DNA of 64,000 nt from Pseudaquidulcibacter saccharophilus (GTDB lineage: Bacteria; Pseudomonadota; Alphaproteobacteria; Caulobacterales; Aquidulcibacteraceae). The notes under the pieces are model-generated. The model saw only the letters and a program-made list of their open reading frames with translations, made no database searches and was not told the origin of the DNA. The stretch is taken from positions 434,001-498,000 of the forward strand of contig NZ_JAHWUS010000001.1 of NCBI RefSeq assembly GCF_019455445.1, in the 5' to 3' direction. Below are positions 35,694 through 44,563 of this stretch, piece by piece. The translations under genes and the position numbers were made by a program. Each line of letters begins with the position of its first letter. Positions within the stretch are counted from its first letter, which is position 1.

Positions 35694-35906
35694 TTAAGAA
35701 TCCAAGTCGATATCTAAAATCGCCATTTCAAAGATATAAGATGTTTCACCTTCATCTTCGTCAAGGTAAACCAAACCTAGGAATTCTTCACCTTTGTAAA
35801 CCTCAACCGAATCGTCATCGGTTTTGCGGCTTTGTAATTTCAAATCTGATGCACCAAATGTTTTATTCAAATGTGCTTCTACTCGTTTCCAGTCCGGCTT
35901 TGCCAT
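35694..35906 (-). CDS. DUF3126 family protein
   Basis: Small acidic protein of 70 residues from MAKPDWKRV. The pattern AHLNKTFGAS, VEVYKGEEFLGLVYLDEDEGE and a final MAILDIDLD matches the DUF3126 family, which is found mainly in alphaproteobacteria and has no known function. The ATG at 35906 has GAGGA five bases upstream; a four-residue extension to 35918 is less likely. It supports the taxonomic assignment of the window. Confidence 0.85.
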   Translation of the reverse strand: MAKPDWKRVEAHLNKTFGASDLKLQSRKTDDDSVEVYKGEEFLGLVYLDEDEGETSYIFEMAILDIDLDS

Positions 35907-35956
35907 AATATTCCTCAACTAATAATTCTTTCCCTTAATAAACATATTCGCAAATA

Positions 35957-35988
35957 AAAAAAGGGGCAGTTCGCAACGAACTGCCCAT
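35957..35988 (-). terminator. Terminator after the Asn/Gly-rich repeat protein gene
   Basis: GGGCAGTTCG (35965-35974) and CGAACTGCCC (35978-35987) form a perfect 10-bp stem with a CAA loop. On the minus strand a run of seven Us follows, so it ends transcription of the gene at 36016-37392. Confidence 0.93.
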
Positions 35989-36015
35989 GAAGTATTTTAG
36001 GAGTTTAGAATTAGA

Positions 36016-37392
36016 TTAGTTTGAACCTTTGGCAATAAAAGTTGCATTATTGCCAACAGCCATTGCAGAACCAACCAATGAACCTGATGAACCACCAGTA
36101 ATGTTGGTGCTTGCATAAACATTGCCATAGTTAGTTTGTGAAGTTTGAGAGTTCATTCTTACGCTTCCGCCATTGCAACCAGCGCAAACGAAGCCAGTGA
36201 TAGTGTTGCCAACTGCAAAGCTGTTTGCACCACCAACGCCGCCCATTGATGAAGAACCCATGAAGTTTGCAGTCGCACTTACGTTGCCATAGTTGTTTTG
36301 CGCCATAATAAGGTTTGCATCATCACCGATGTTTGAAATCAATACACCGTTACCAGTTGCAGAAGCATCGGCATAAGCAGTGTTGCCCCAATCATTAAGA
36401 ACGATTTCGCTGTTTGCAGTTACTGAATCATTGGTTTCTTGGTTGCCGCTAAGGTTTACGCGGCCCCATTCGTTGGTGATTGAAGTATTGTTACCATATG
36501 CAGTAGAAATCGCCGCCGCATCATTTGCGATACCAACGCTTACTGCGGTTTCAGCAACAACTGGCGCATAAGTTTTTTGTTCAATTTCAGAGTTGATTTC
36601 TGCATGCTGACCAGCAGTTACATGAGAGTTACCAGCCGCAACAGATTGCGCATTAACATAACCAAATACGGTGTTACCTTCAACATAAGTAGAAGCAACA
36701 GTGTTTGACGCATTATATTGACCGCTTTGGTTTTGAAGATAGCCATTTGCCACTGCGGTATTGAAATTGTTTCCTGCAACTTGGGTCACTGCATCAATAT
36801 TGTCAGCACGGTCAACAGATACGGTGTTTACGCCAAAAATGTTTTTTCCATAAAGGGTTTCTTGTTGCATATAGGTATAGGTTGCGTTGTTAAGGCCAAC
36901 CACTTGTCCGCTATTGCCTTGTGCTGTTACGTTTGAATAAGTGTCACCATGTGCATCATCAACAACAACTAATGAATCGGCGATTACATTGCCTTTGGTT
37001 GCTTGGTCATATTGTGCATAAAGATCAACAGAGTTTGCAGAACCAGACATAAGGTTGCCAACCGCAGTAGCCGAACCTTCGGTGCCATTTAATACTTCGT
37101 GTGCAGAAACAGTTGAATATGATTCAACATTGCCGAATTGGGTTTGTTGGTTGATGTTGCGTTCAACATCGGAACCAAGATCGCAAGGACCTCTTAGGGT
37201 GCAGCCTTCTGTTGCAGTAGTGGTTTCTTGATTGCCGCCACATGCAGTTGTTTGGTTGCATGAAGTGTCTTGAGTAGCCGCAGGTGCATCATTGCCGCAA
37301 GTTGGGGTTTGGTTGCAAGTGCCTGCCATTGCTACTGCTGGCGCAAAACCAAGTGCTAAAACCGATACAGTGAATTTTACTACGTTTTTCAT
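36016..37392 (-). CDS. Large secreted Asn/Gly/Ser-rich repeat protein, adhesin- or amyloid-like
   Basis: 458 residues with a signal peptide ending AVAMA. The N-terminal 70 mature residues carry cysteine repeats (CNQTPTCGN, CNQTTACGGN, GCTLRGPC). The rest is built of loose units of about 40-60 residues that recur with the core AVGN or ATGN and a following hydrophobic/polar alternation, for example SATAVGNLMSGSANS, ADASATGNGVLIS, SAMAVGNNATF. Such low-charge Asn/Gln/Ser beta-rich repeats are typical of surface fibres; a weak resemblance to holdfast-anchor (HfaD-like) proteins is possible but unproven. The SD AGGAG lies 8 bases before the ATG. Strong codon bias and a strong terminator suggest high expression. 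Confidence 0.7.
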   Translation of the reverse strand: MKNVVKFTVSVLALGFAPAVAMAGTCNQTPTCGNDAPAATQDTSCNQTTACGGNQETTTATEGCTLRGPCDLGSDVERNINQQTQFGNVESYSTVSAHEVLNGTEGSATAVGNLMSGSANSVDLYAQYDQATKGNVIADSLVVVDDAHGDTYSNVTAQGNSGQVVGLNNATYTYMQQETLYGKNIFGVNTVSVDRADNIDAVTQVAGNNFNTAVANGYLQNQSGQYNASNTVASTYVEGNTVFGYVNAQSVAAGNSHVTAGQHAEINSEIEQKTYAPVVAETAVSVGIANDAAAISTAYGNNTSITNEWGRVNLSGNQETNDSVTANSEIVLNDWGNTAYADASATGNGVLISNIGDDANLIMAQNNYGNVSATANFMGSSSMGGVGGANSFAVGNTITGFVCAGCNGGSVRMNSQTSQTNYGNVYASTNITGGSSGSLVGSAMAVGNNATFIAKGSN

Positions 37393-37620
37393 TTTATAAA
37401 CTCCTAAAACTTTTTTTGTTTGCGGCTTGTGCCGCTTGTTGTGATGTCAAGGAGGTCGCGAGTTTTGTGCCAACATTGGGAATTTGGCAGGTTTGCATTC
37501 CCTAATTTAGAGAATTTAGAGCAAAAAATACAATAAAAACAATAAATAACCCGTGCCAAAAATCTTGGCACAGGGTGTTTAAAATCAAAATTTAGGGTGG
37601 TGAAATTCTGTCCAAAAATG
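37393..37620. promoter_or_regulatory. Intergenic region upstream of the repeat-protein gene
   Basis: Non-coding. It should hold the promoter of the minus-strand repeat-protein gene. A small hairpin GCGGC/GCCGC lies near 37422-37434 and an AAGGAGG stretch near 37449-37455 is not followed by a usable frame that I can support. The remainder is AT-rich with no recognisable element. Confidence 0.3.
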
Positions 37621-37650
37621 AAAAAACCGGGGTTTGATACAAACCCCGGC
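37621..37650 (-). terminator. Terminator after regA
   Basis: CCGGGGTTTG (37627-37636) pairs perfectly with CAAACCCCGG (37640-37649), loop ATA; six As at 37621-37626 give a U-run on the minus strand. Confidence 0.93.
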
Positions 37651-37691
37651 GTTTATTTTGTTTCATTTTGAAACAGATTTAAGAATGTGAT

Positions 37692-38252
37692 TTATTTTGG
37701 TGCGCGCTTGGCAAGGATACGCTGCAAAGTGCGGCGGTGCATATTTAGGCGGCGCGCAGTTTCCGAAACATTGTGCCCACATAGTTCATATACACGTTGA
37801 ATATGTTCCCATTTAACGCGGTCAGCAGACATTGGGTTTTCTGGTGGCTCTGGCAAAGTATCCTGAATTGCCAATAATGCCTTCATAACATCATCGGCAT
37901 CTGCTGGTTTTGCCAAATAATCCGCAGCCCCCGCCTTTACTGCTGCAACGGCTGTTGCGATATTACCGTAACCAGTAAGCATGACCACACGTGATTCAGG
38001 GCGAAGGTTGTGCATCTCTTCGACAACTGTCAAGCCATTGCCATCTTCTAAGCGCATATCGAATACACCAAATGCCGGTGGTTTTTCGCGGACGATTGCC
38101 AAAGCCTCGGCAACAGAGCTTGCAACACTTACTTGAAACCCTCGTGATTCAAGTGCGCGTGACAAACGCATACGCAATGGACCATCATCATCCATTACCA
38201 ATAGTGTCTTATCCGGAATGCCTTCCAAAATTTCTTCGTATTTGTTGGTCAT
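37692..38252 (-). CDS. regA: Redox response regulator RegA/ActR/PrrA
   Basis: Response regulator of the global redox two-component system RegBA. The receiver has the acidic cluster at D21-D23, phospho-acceptor D65 (FDMRLEDGNGL), MLTGYGN and KPAD with the conserved Lys. A Pro-rich linker leads to a Fis-type helix-turn-helix at the C-terminus with NVSETARRLNMHRRTLQRIL (about 160-180), nearly invariant in this family. It activates or represses energy-metabolism genes under low oxygen. The cognate kinase gene regB lies 1.1 kb upstream on the same strand, separated by a SIMPL-domain gene. Confidence 0.95.
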   Translation of the reverse strand: MTNKYEEILEGIPDKTLLVMDDDGPLRMRLSRALESRGFQVSVASSVAEALAIVREKPPAFGVFDMRLEDGNGLTVVEEMHNLRPESRVVMLTGYGNIATAVAAVKAGAADYLAKPADADDVMKALLAIQDTLPEPPENPMSADRVKWEHIQRVYELCGHNVSETARRLNMHRRTLQRILAKRAPK

Positions 38253-38411
38253 ATTATATTTATCTCAACTTATTTTTATAACGGCAATTTGGTTTTATGT
38301 CCCAGTTTATAGCCACACATTTGTTGCACGTAAAGTGCATAAACTGAATAGATGAAAAACAGCTATATAAAGCGTGATTTTATGTCTTTTATAGGCATTA
38401 GAATGCAATAA

Positions 38412-39284
38412 TTACCAATCAATAGCGTAAACCATACAAACCGATGCATTCATGGTATGTTTGTCGGGTGCGGACGGCATAATTAAATCATTCGCTTGTA
38501 ATATTGATTTTTGGCTTGGCGGTGGTGGCGGTGACGCAAAAGCCGTAATTGGGGAAGGTGGTGGCGCGCCAGTTATATTATATTCCCTACTATATTCATT
38601 GCCATTTTCTGTCGTCGGTGAGCTAAGGCATTGGGTTTGCCCTTCTTGCACCACCAAAAGCCTTAATTTTTTACCCTGGGCAATAATATCGGCGCGTGCT
38701 TGTCCATCTTCGATTGCCGCCTTGAATAAGAATCGCGACTGTTCTGTTGTTGGTACAAAATCATAGCTTTCTGTGCCGTTCATGTTGCTATTGCCAATGG
38801 CAAGCATTTCCGCCTTTAATTGCGGCACAAGGTTAAGTTTTTCGGTGGTTATAGAAATATCCCAATAAAGGGCATAGTTTTCAATTTTGTCTTCACGTGT
38901 GTTTTCAATTTTATTGCCGTCTTTATCTTTATATTGTTGGTAAATTGCCACGCGGCGATAATTCACGGTGATTGAATCATCCTTGCCCAACATTGTTTTT
39001 ACTTTGTCGATCACAGGCTTTGTGCGCTTGGTTAAAATGGCAAGCCCTTCATCGGCATTATCATTTATTTCGCGCACCGAAAAACTCATGGTGGCGCGAT
39101 TGGGGTTAAACATAACATTGGCGCGCCCAATGATTTCGGCAACGGGTTTATCAATCCAATACGGTTTTATCGCGGCATAAGGGGGATTGTCGGATGGCCC
39201 AGAAACAATTTTTGTGGCATTTTGTGCGAATGCAATGCCGGGGGCAGAAAGAGATATTATTAAAGCCAGTTTTAATTTATTCAT
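38412..39284 (-). CDS. SIMPL-domain (DUF541) periplasmic protein
   Basis: Signal peptide of about 20 residues ends GIAFAQ. The body matches the SIMPL/DUF541 family with an early IIGRANVMFNPNRATMSFSV strand pair, SITVNYRRVAIYQQY, and the late FLFKAAIEDGQARADIIAQGKKL, where family members have a conserved Ala-rich helix. A Pro-rich segment near 240-252 (GAPPPSPITAFASPPPPPS, in two parts) is unusual. Function in the family is poorly known. It sits between regA and regB on the same strand, which is unusual for the redox locus. Confidence 0.82.
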   Translation of the reverse strand: MNKLKLALIISLSAPGIAFAQNATKIVSGPSDNPPYAAIKPYWIDKPVAEIIGRANVMFNPNRATMSFSVREINDNADEGLAILTKRTKPVIDKVKTMLGKDDSITVNYRRVAIYQQYKDKDGNKIENTREDKIENYALYWDISITTEKLNLVPQLKAEMLAIGNSNMNGTESYDFVPTTEQSRFLFKAAIEDGQARADIIAQGKKLRLLVVQEGQTQCLSSPTTENGNEYSREYNITGAPPPSPITAFASPPPPPSQKSILQANDLIMPSAPDKHTMNASVCMVYAIDW

Positions 39285-39366
39285 AATGCCATGCCTTTTA
39301 AACCATTATTGATTTGGTTTCAAAAGACTAGCAGCCAATAATAATATTGCAATCAGAGAATTAATT

Positions 39367-40698
39367 TTACTCTTTATATTCTAAATCATCGCGTGACCAA
39401 ACCACGCGAACAATTGCACCAGATTTTGGGCTTGCTTGATTCCCAAAGCGCACATGCCCACCGGAGCGTTCAAGCAATGTTTTGGCGATAAAGAAACCCA
39501 ATCCCATACCTTCACGTATTTGCGCCCCACTAGAGCCATGTCCACGAGTTGTTACATAAGGCTCACCAAGGCGGGGTAAGATATCGGGGTCAAAACCACG
39601 ACCATCATCAACGATTTCAACCTCGATAACGCGATTATTCCACATACACCGAATTATAAGCTTTTCCTTGGCATATTGCAGGCCGTTTTCAATGAAATTG
39701 CCAAGGCCGTACAAAACCTCTGGCATACGGTGCACGATAAGAACCGCATCTTCACTTGGCGGGTTAATGTCAAAAAGAACTGCTTTGTCGATTTGGCTAT
39801 GTCGCCCTGCGGCCTCTTGCAATAATTGCCCGATAGGAAGTTTTTCAACCGTTGGGTCGGTAATATATTTTTGTAAAGACAAGTTACGCAATATATCACG
39901 ACAACGCAGTGATTGTTCATAAATCAATTGCGCATCTTCTTGGGATTGCCCGCTTTTAAGATCGCGCACCATTTCTTTGGATGTAAGTTGTATGGTGGCA
40001 AGTGGGGTGCCAAGTTCGTGTGCCGCCGCCGCCGCAAGTCCACCTACCGCCGCCAATTGTTGTTCTTTGGCAAGGATTTTTTGGGTTGCAATTAAGGCGT
40101 CGGCAAGGCGCATTTCTTCGGCAGAAACACGGAATGCATAGGCGGTGGTAAATAAAAGGCCGATTATAATACCAATTGCCAGACCGCTTTTGTATAATTG
40201 TGGTAATTCAATGCCATATGATTGATACCACGGCAAAGGCATGGCGTTATAATGTAAAAAGGTAACGCACGCCATCGCAAGAACGACAATGAATAATACC
40301 CAACGTGGTCTTAAAGTTGCCGCAGCAATGGTTGCGGGCGCAATAACCAAAACCGAGAATGGGTTGGTGATGCCGCCAGTTAAATAAAGCAGGAATGTGA
40401 GCTGTAAAAGATCAAATGATAATTGTGTTGTTGCTTCCCATGACTTTAATAGTCTTTGCGATGGTAATGCAAAGGCAAGTATAATATTAATCCAGGACGA
40501 TACCGCAACCGCCCCAAAGCACCATGCCAATGGTAGAGGAAAGTGAAACAAAAAACCAACGACAATGATTGCAATCGACTGCCCTATGATTGCAAGCCAG
40601 CGTAATGCGACAAGCGTCCGAAGCCTAAGACGTCCCGAAAATTCCATGCGGGTCGTTTTAAGATTATTTTCTGCTTTTATTGCTTCACTATTAGCCAT
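39367..40698 (-). CDS. regB: Redox sensor histidine kinase RegB/ActS/PrrB
   Basis: Membrane sensor kinase of the RegBA system, about six transmembrane helices in the first 195 residues. The quinone-binding heptad GGITNPF is at 108-114, the H-box AAAAAHELGTPLATI has H227, and a cysteine in LRCRDIL (C266) matches the redox-active Cys265 of Rhodobacter RegB. HATPase_c follows with N box GLGNFIENGLQYA and G boxes DDGRGFD and GMGLGFFIAKTLL. All three sensing and signalling hallmarks are thus intact. It is divergent from senC across only 52 bases, the classic alphaproteobacterial arrangement. Confidence 0.96.
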   Translation of the reverse strand: MANSEAIKAENNLKTTRMEFSGRLRLRTLVALRWLAIIGQSIAIIVVGFLFHFPLPLAWCFGAVAVSSWINIILAFALPSQRLLKSWEATTQLSFDLLQLTFLLYLTGGITNPFSVLVIAPATIAAATLRPRWVLFIVVLAMACVTFLHYNAMPLPWYQSYGIELPQLYKSGLAIGIIIGLLFTTAYAFRVSAEEMRLADALIATQKILAKEQQLAAVGGLAAAAAHELGTPLATIQLTSKEMVRDLKSGQSQEDAQLIYEQSLRCRDILRNLSLQKYITDPTVEKLPIGQLLQEAAGRHSQIDKAVLFDINPPSEDAVLIVHRMPEVLYGLGNFIENGLQYAKEKLIIRCMWNNRVIEVEIVDDGRGFDPDILPRLGEPYVTTRGHGSSGAQIREGMGLGFFIAKTLLERSGGHVRFGNQASPKSGAIVRVVWSRDDLEYKE

Positions 40699-40750
40699 AA
40701 ATAATAGAAATACACATATTGTTTTTTTTTAGAAGCGATTTTTAGCAGAT

Positions 40751-41428
40751 ATGTCAAAACTTCCTAAAACAACCAATCTAAATTTTGGTATTATCGCGCC
40801 GGCGGCGGCAATTTTAGTTATTATTGGTGTTGCTGGTTATCAATTTATTGATCGTGGTGGTCTTAAAAAAGTGGATGGGGTTGATGATGCCTGCACCACA
40901 CGATCATTTGCTGAAATTGGTGGGCCTTTTGAACTGGTAAACCAAGATAATGTTAAATTCACCGACAAGGATTTGTTGGGAAAGCCTGCGTTGCTTTATT
41001 TTGGTTATACATATTGCCCCGATGTTTGCCCAACTTCTTTGACCTATATGGGCGCGGCAATGAATGCACTTGAAGAGCAGGATCCAAAATTACGCAAAGA
41101 AATACAAACCGTTTTTATTACAATTGACCCCGCCCGTGATACGCCAAAGAAAATGAAGGAATATATTGTTTCTGGTGGCTTCCCATCTGGCCTTATTGGT
41201 CTGTCTGGTAGTGAAGAGCAAATTAACAAGGCCGCCAAAGAATATAAGGTTGGTTTCAAAAAAGTTGTGCCGCCGAATGCCGCGCCAGAAGATTATGTGA
41301 TGGACCATACATCAATTATCTATATGCTTGACCGCAAGGGAAAGCTCGCGACCTTTTTCTCTGATCAAACTAATCCGAAAAAGATGGCGCAATGTATTGC
41401 GGCATTGGATAAAGATAGCAAGCATTAA
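40751..41428 (+). CDS. senC: SCO1/SenC copper chaperone
   Basis: Thioredoxin-fold copper chaperone for CuA assembly of cytochrome oxidase. An N-terminal membrane anchor (about 13-32) is followed by the metal-binding CPDVC (C89, C93) and a distal His in VMDHTSIIY (H186), the three copper ligands of the family. The gene is divergent from regB, an arrangement conserved in alphaproteobacteria that ties copper-oxidase maturation to redox control. The spacing to phaZ is 65 bases. Confidence 0.94.
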   Translation: MSKLPKTTNLNFGIIAPAAAILVIIGVAGYQFIDRGGLKKVDGVDDACTTRSFAEIGGPFELVNQDNVKFTDKDLLGKPALLYFGYTYCPDVCPTSLTYMGAAMNALEEQDPKLRKEIQTVFITIDPARDTPKKMKEYIVSGGFPSGLIGLSGSEEQINKAAKEYKVGFKKVVPPNAAPEDYVMDHTSIIYMLDRKGKLATFFSDQTNPKKMAQCIAALDKDSKH

Positions 41429-41493
41429 ACAAACTTTACTCAAACGCCGTTTTATGGCATTTATTGTGCGCCGCACCAATTCGGGAGAGAAGT

Positions 41494-42744
41494 TTGCTTT
41501 ATTCTATGCTTGAATGGCAGCGTGCCGCCCTAATGCCATTGCGTGCGGCCAATGCTGTTAATTCTTATTGGCTTGAAAGCCCTTTAAACCCTTTTGCGGA
41601 AAATGAGATTGTTAAAAACATGGCTGCTGCGGCGCGCCTGTTTGATGATATCACTAAAAATTATAGTGAACCTGAATGGCGAATTGATAATTGCACAATT
41701 GATAATCAAGATGTTGCGATTACACCTGAAACCGTATGGCGGGGGGATTGGTGCCGCCTTGTCCACTTTAAAAAGAATGTTGCAGACCAGCCCAAAACAG
41801 TTGTTGATTACATAAATAAAAGCCCAAAGGTTTTAATTGTCGCGCCATTATCAGGGCATTTTGCAACCCTTTTGCGCGGCACTGTGCAAGGGTTTTTACC
41901 CGACCATGATGTTTATATTACCGATTGGGCGGATGCCAAAAATGTTCCTCTTTCATGCGGGCGTTTCGATTTGGATGACTATATCGATTACGTGCGCAAT
42001 ATGATTAACCATCTTGGCAAGGGGGTGAATGTTCTTGCGGTTTGCCAACCTGGGCCACCGGTTTTGGCGGCAATCGCCATGATGAGCGAAGACGGCGACG
42101 AGAATGTTCCTGATACGATGTGCTTTGTTGGTTCCCCAATTGATGCACGAAAATCACCAACAATTGCCAACCAGCTTGCCGAAGATCGCCCGTTTACATG
42201 GTTTAAATCAAATATGATTTATAGCGTCCCAATGAATTATCCGGGCGCGATGCGGAGGGTTTATCCGGGGTTTGTGCAATTAATATCTTTTATGTCGCTT
42301 AACCAAGACCGCCACCTTGATGCACATAAAAAATATTTTGATGATTTGGTAAAGGGGGACGGGGAATCAACTGCCCGTCACCGCGAATTTTACGATGAAT
42401 ATCTTTCTGTGCTTGATTTAACCGAAGAATTTTATCTGCAAACCGTTGAAAAGGTTTTTCAAGAACATCATTTAGCGCTTGGAAAATTTTATCATCGTGG
42501 TCGGTTGGTGCGTCCAGAAAAAATCACGCACACCGCACTTTTAACCATTGAGGGTGAGCTTGATGATATTTCAGGTATAGGCCAGACCCAAGCCGCACAT
42601 GACCTTTGCACAGGTATTCCCGCCCATAAACAAAAAGACCATATCCAAAAAGGGGTTGGGCATTACGGCGTGTTCAACGGCAAAAAATTCAATAAATACA
42701 TTTACCCAATTCAAAGAGATTTTATTCGCGAACATTCAAAATGA
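41494..42744 (+). CDS. phaZ: Intracellular polyhydroxybutyrate depolymerase
   Basis: Mobilises stored PHB granules. The catalytic nucleophile is Cys in VCQPGPPVL (C184 from the chosen start; C183 in Ralstonia PhaZ1), with Asp in EGELDDISG and His in GHYGVFNGK. The first residues LLYSMLEWQRAALMPL align with the start of known PhaZ1 proteins (MLYQLHEFQRSIL), so I place the start at TTG 41494, which also has GGGAG 6 bases upstream. The nearer in-frame ATG at 41506 would cut this conserved segment. Complements the MaoC-like hydratase as evidence for a PHA cycle. Confidence 0.92.
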   Translation: MLYSMLEWQRAALMPLRAANAVNSYWLESPLNPFAENEIVKNMAAAARLFDDITKNYSEPEWRIDNCTIDNQDVAITPETVWRGDWCRLVHFKKNVADQPKTVVDYINKSPKVLIVAPLSGHFATLLRGTVQGFLPDHDVYITDWADAKNVPLSCGRFDLDDYIDYVRNMINHLGKGVNVLAVCQPGPPVLAAIAMMSEDGDENVPDTMCFVGSPIDARKSPTIANQLAEDRPFTWFKSNMIYSVPMNYPGAMRRVYPGFVQLISFMSLNQDRHLDAHKKYFDDLVKGDGESTARHREFYDEYLSVLDLTEEFYLQTVEKVFQEHHLALGKFYHRGRLVRPEKITHTALLTIEGELDDISGIGQTQAAHDLCTGIPAHKQKDHIQKGVGHYGVFNGKKFNKYIYPIQRDFIREHSK

Positions 42745-42855
42745 TTCCGCGCTATATCGGAATTTTATTAAGATGCCGCCCTTCTTTTTTTCTTTGCTTT
42801 CATCACAGCAGTAAAAGACACTTTTTATTTTTCACACCCTTATTAAATTTTTAAC

Positions 42856-42884
42856 TTGCGAATGATTTGCAATAGCGATATGTT
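42856..42884 (+). promoter_or_regulatory. Sigma-70 promoter of the unknown gene at 42903
   Basis: TTGCGA (42856-42861), 17-base spacer, TATGTT (42879-42884). Transcription should start near 42891, giving a very short leader that still includes the SD GGAG at 42893-42896. Confidence 0.6.
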
Positions 42885-42902
42885 AAAAATATGGAGTGGC
42901 AG

Positions 42903-43364
42903 ATGTTACAGAATATTGATACAAATCATTTTGAAGATAATCGCGCTTTGGCGCATATGAACGTTAATTTTGATGATCTTGGCTCGCAAGAGATGCCAAG
43001 GTTTCTAGTGCTTTGGGCATTGCGTGCTTGTATAATGGGTAATGGCGCGGGGTCATTTCATTGCCGTGGGTTATTAAAGGCGATTCATGACTGGTTTGGT
43101 AGCGATGCCGATGAATTAATTCATAGTGCCCAAATAATCGCGTGGGCCAATAATCAAGCGGGTGATATTGATATGCGCTTTAAACCCACCGGTGCAGAAG
43201 GTTTTAGATATGAGGAGCAGGCACTATTCGCAACCATTGACGCAATTAATGACAACAATATGCGCGCGGCAAATGATTTGTGCCAAAATTTAACCGGCTA
43301 TTTAAGTGATATAGCCTTTGGCTCTTTTATTTCTTTGGCAAAAATTATGCGCAAGGTGGCGTGA
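42903..43364 (+). CDS. Unknown conserved-looking cytosolic protein
   Basis: I do not recognise the family. From the ATG at 42903 (GGAG 6 bases upstream) the 153-residue product is helical and soluble, with a His/Cys-containing segment GAGSFHCRGLLKAIHDWFG and acidic stretches. A repeated Asn-Asn or Asn-Asp character (DNNMRAANDL) is seen in the C-terminal half. An upstream in-frame ATG at 42891 coincides with the predicted transcription start and is unlikely. It converges on ptsH; the stop codons are directly adjacent. Confidence 0.75.
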   Translation: MLQNIDTNHFEDNRALAHMNVNFDDLGSQEMPRFLVLWALRACIMGNGAGSFHCRGLLKAIHDWFGSDADELIHSAQIIAWANNQAGDIDMRFKPTGAEGFRYEEQALFATIDAINDNNMRAANDLCQNLTGYLSDIAFGSFISLAKIMRKVA

Positions 43365-43643
43365 TTATTCACCTTCGCCAAACTTGTCATTCACCAATTC
43401 TTCGAGTGCGTTAAGTGCGGCCTCTGCGGTATCGCCTTCGGCAGAAACTTCAATTGATGAGCCAATACCAGCCGCCAGCATCATTAAATCCATAATTGAA
43501 TAGCCCGATACTTCTTCGCCATCTTTTGAGACGATAATATTGGCATCCGGATATTCATTTGCCGTAACCGCGAACTTCGAACTCGCGCGGGCATGAAGGC
43601 CCCGTTTGTTCGTTATATTCAGGGTTTTTGTTAATTTTGTCAT
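43365..43643 (-). CDS. ptsH: Phosphocarrier protein HPr
   Basis: HPr of the alphaproteobacterial regulatory PTS. The phosphorylated His is H17 in NKRGLHARASS and the regulatory Ser is S49 in SGYSIMDLMML, so both EI and HPr-kinase sites are kept. 92 residues from MTKLTK; the start at 43643 has a GGGGG tract just upstream. It lies 40 bases downstream of manX, the EIIA partner. hprK and rapZ, often neighbours of this pair, are not here. Confidence 0.92.
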   Translation of the reverse strand: MTKLTKTLNITNKRGLHARASSKFAVTANEYPDANIIVSKDGEEVSGYSIMDLMMLAAGIGSSIEVSAEGDTAEAALNALEELVNDKFGEGE

Positions 43644-43683
43644 TTCCCCCACCCCCATTTGTTTTTAATTTGCCACCTTTATT

Positions 43684-44082
43684 CTAGTTTGCCAAAAGTG
43701 ATGACACCACCGCAATATATTTACGCGCCGCATCTTGGGAAGCGAAGGCGGCGCGTGCAATTGATTCGGTTTTTCTAACTTCGGCAAGTTTAATAAGCAT
43801 TGGCAGATTTGCCCCCGCAATCACCTCAAAATTGCCCTTTTCCATAATGGAAATTGCAAGGTTTGAAGGTGTGCCGCCAAACATATCGGTAAGGATAATA
43901 ACACCATCACCAGAATCATTGGCATTGCATGCGTCCAAAATTTCCTGTCGCCTTATGCCCATATCATCTTCGGGGCCGATTGAAATTGGCGTCATTTGAA
44001 TCTGTTTGCCAACAACATGTTCGGCAGCCTTGACCAATTCAACTGCCAAATCACCGTGACTAACGACAACGACACCAATCAT
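43684..44082 (-). CDS. PTS EIIA component, mannose type (ManX-like)
   Basis: 132-residue EIIA domain of the mannose family. The phospho-accepting His is H9 in VVVVSHGDLA; the conserved TDMFGGTPSNLA (about 65-76) lines the active site. No EIIB or permease domain is fused and none is encoded nearby, so it is a regulatory EIIA receiving phosphate from HPr rather than a sugar transporter part. It follows trxA by 23 bases in the same direction. Confidence 0.9.
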   Translation of the reverse strand: MIGVVVVSHGDLAVELVKAAEHVVGKQIQMTPISIGPEDDMGIRRQEILDACNANDSGDGVIILTDMFGGTPSNLAISIMEKGNFEVIAGANLPMLIKLAEVRKTESIARAAFASQDAARKYIAVVSSLLAN

Positions 44083-44105
44083 TGAAAAATCCCCGTCCGG
44101 CTATA

Positions 44106-44426
44106 TTAAATGCTATCTTTAATCCAACCGTCGATACGATTTTTTGCCATCGCGCCCACCTGGGTCGAGACAACCTTCCCATCCTTGAAAATCATCAGGG
44201 TAGGAATGCCGCGAACGCCATATTTCGTTGGTGTCATTGGGTTTTCGTCAATATTGATTTTGGCGATTTTAACCTTGTCACCCATTTCAGTGGCGATTTC
44301 TTCCAAAGAAGGGGCAATCATTTTACATGGCCCACACCAAGCCGCCCAAAAATCAACAACCACTGGGGTTGAAGAATTTAATACGTCTTGTTCAAAACTG
44401 TCGTCGCTTACTGGTAAAGTTGTCAT
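44106..44426 (-). CDS. trxA: Thioredoxin
   Basis: General disulfide reductant. The active site [10 protein letters not shown] has C31 and C34, and the cis-proline loop is GIPTLMIF. 106 residues, typical TrxA. It lies downstream of addA by 137 bases; an addA-trxA order is a common alphaproteobacterial arrangement and here extends to manX and ptsH. Confidence 0.96.
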   Translation of the reverse strand: MTTLPVSDDSFEQDVLNSSTPVVVDFWAAWCGPCKMIAPSLEEIATEMGDKVKIAKINIDENPMTPTKYGVRGIPTLMIFKDGKVVSTQVGAMAKNRIDGWIKDSI

Positions 44427-44563
44427 AATTATCTCCTGACAGACAATGCATAATAGTTATATCTAATATGCAATAATCTATTTTCAAGTTTTTAAATGCA
44501 ATCCTTATCATTGCTATTTAAATCTGACTGTCAAATGATTTGATTAGTTGAAAAGACATTTAT

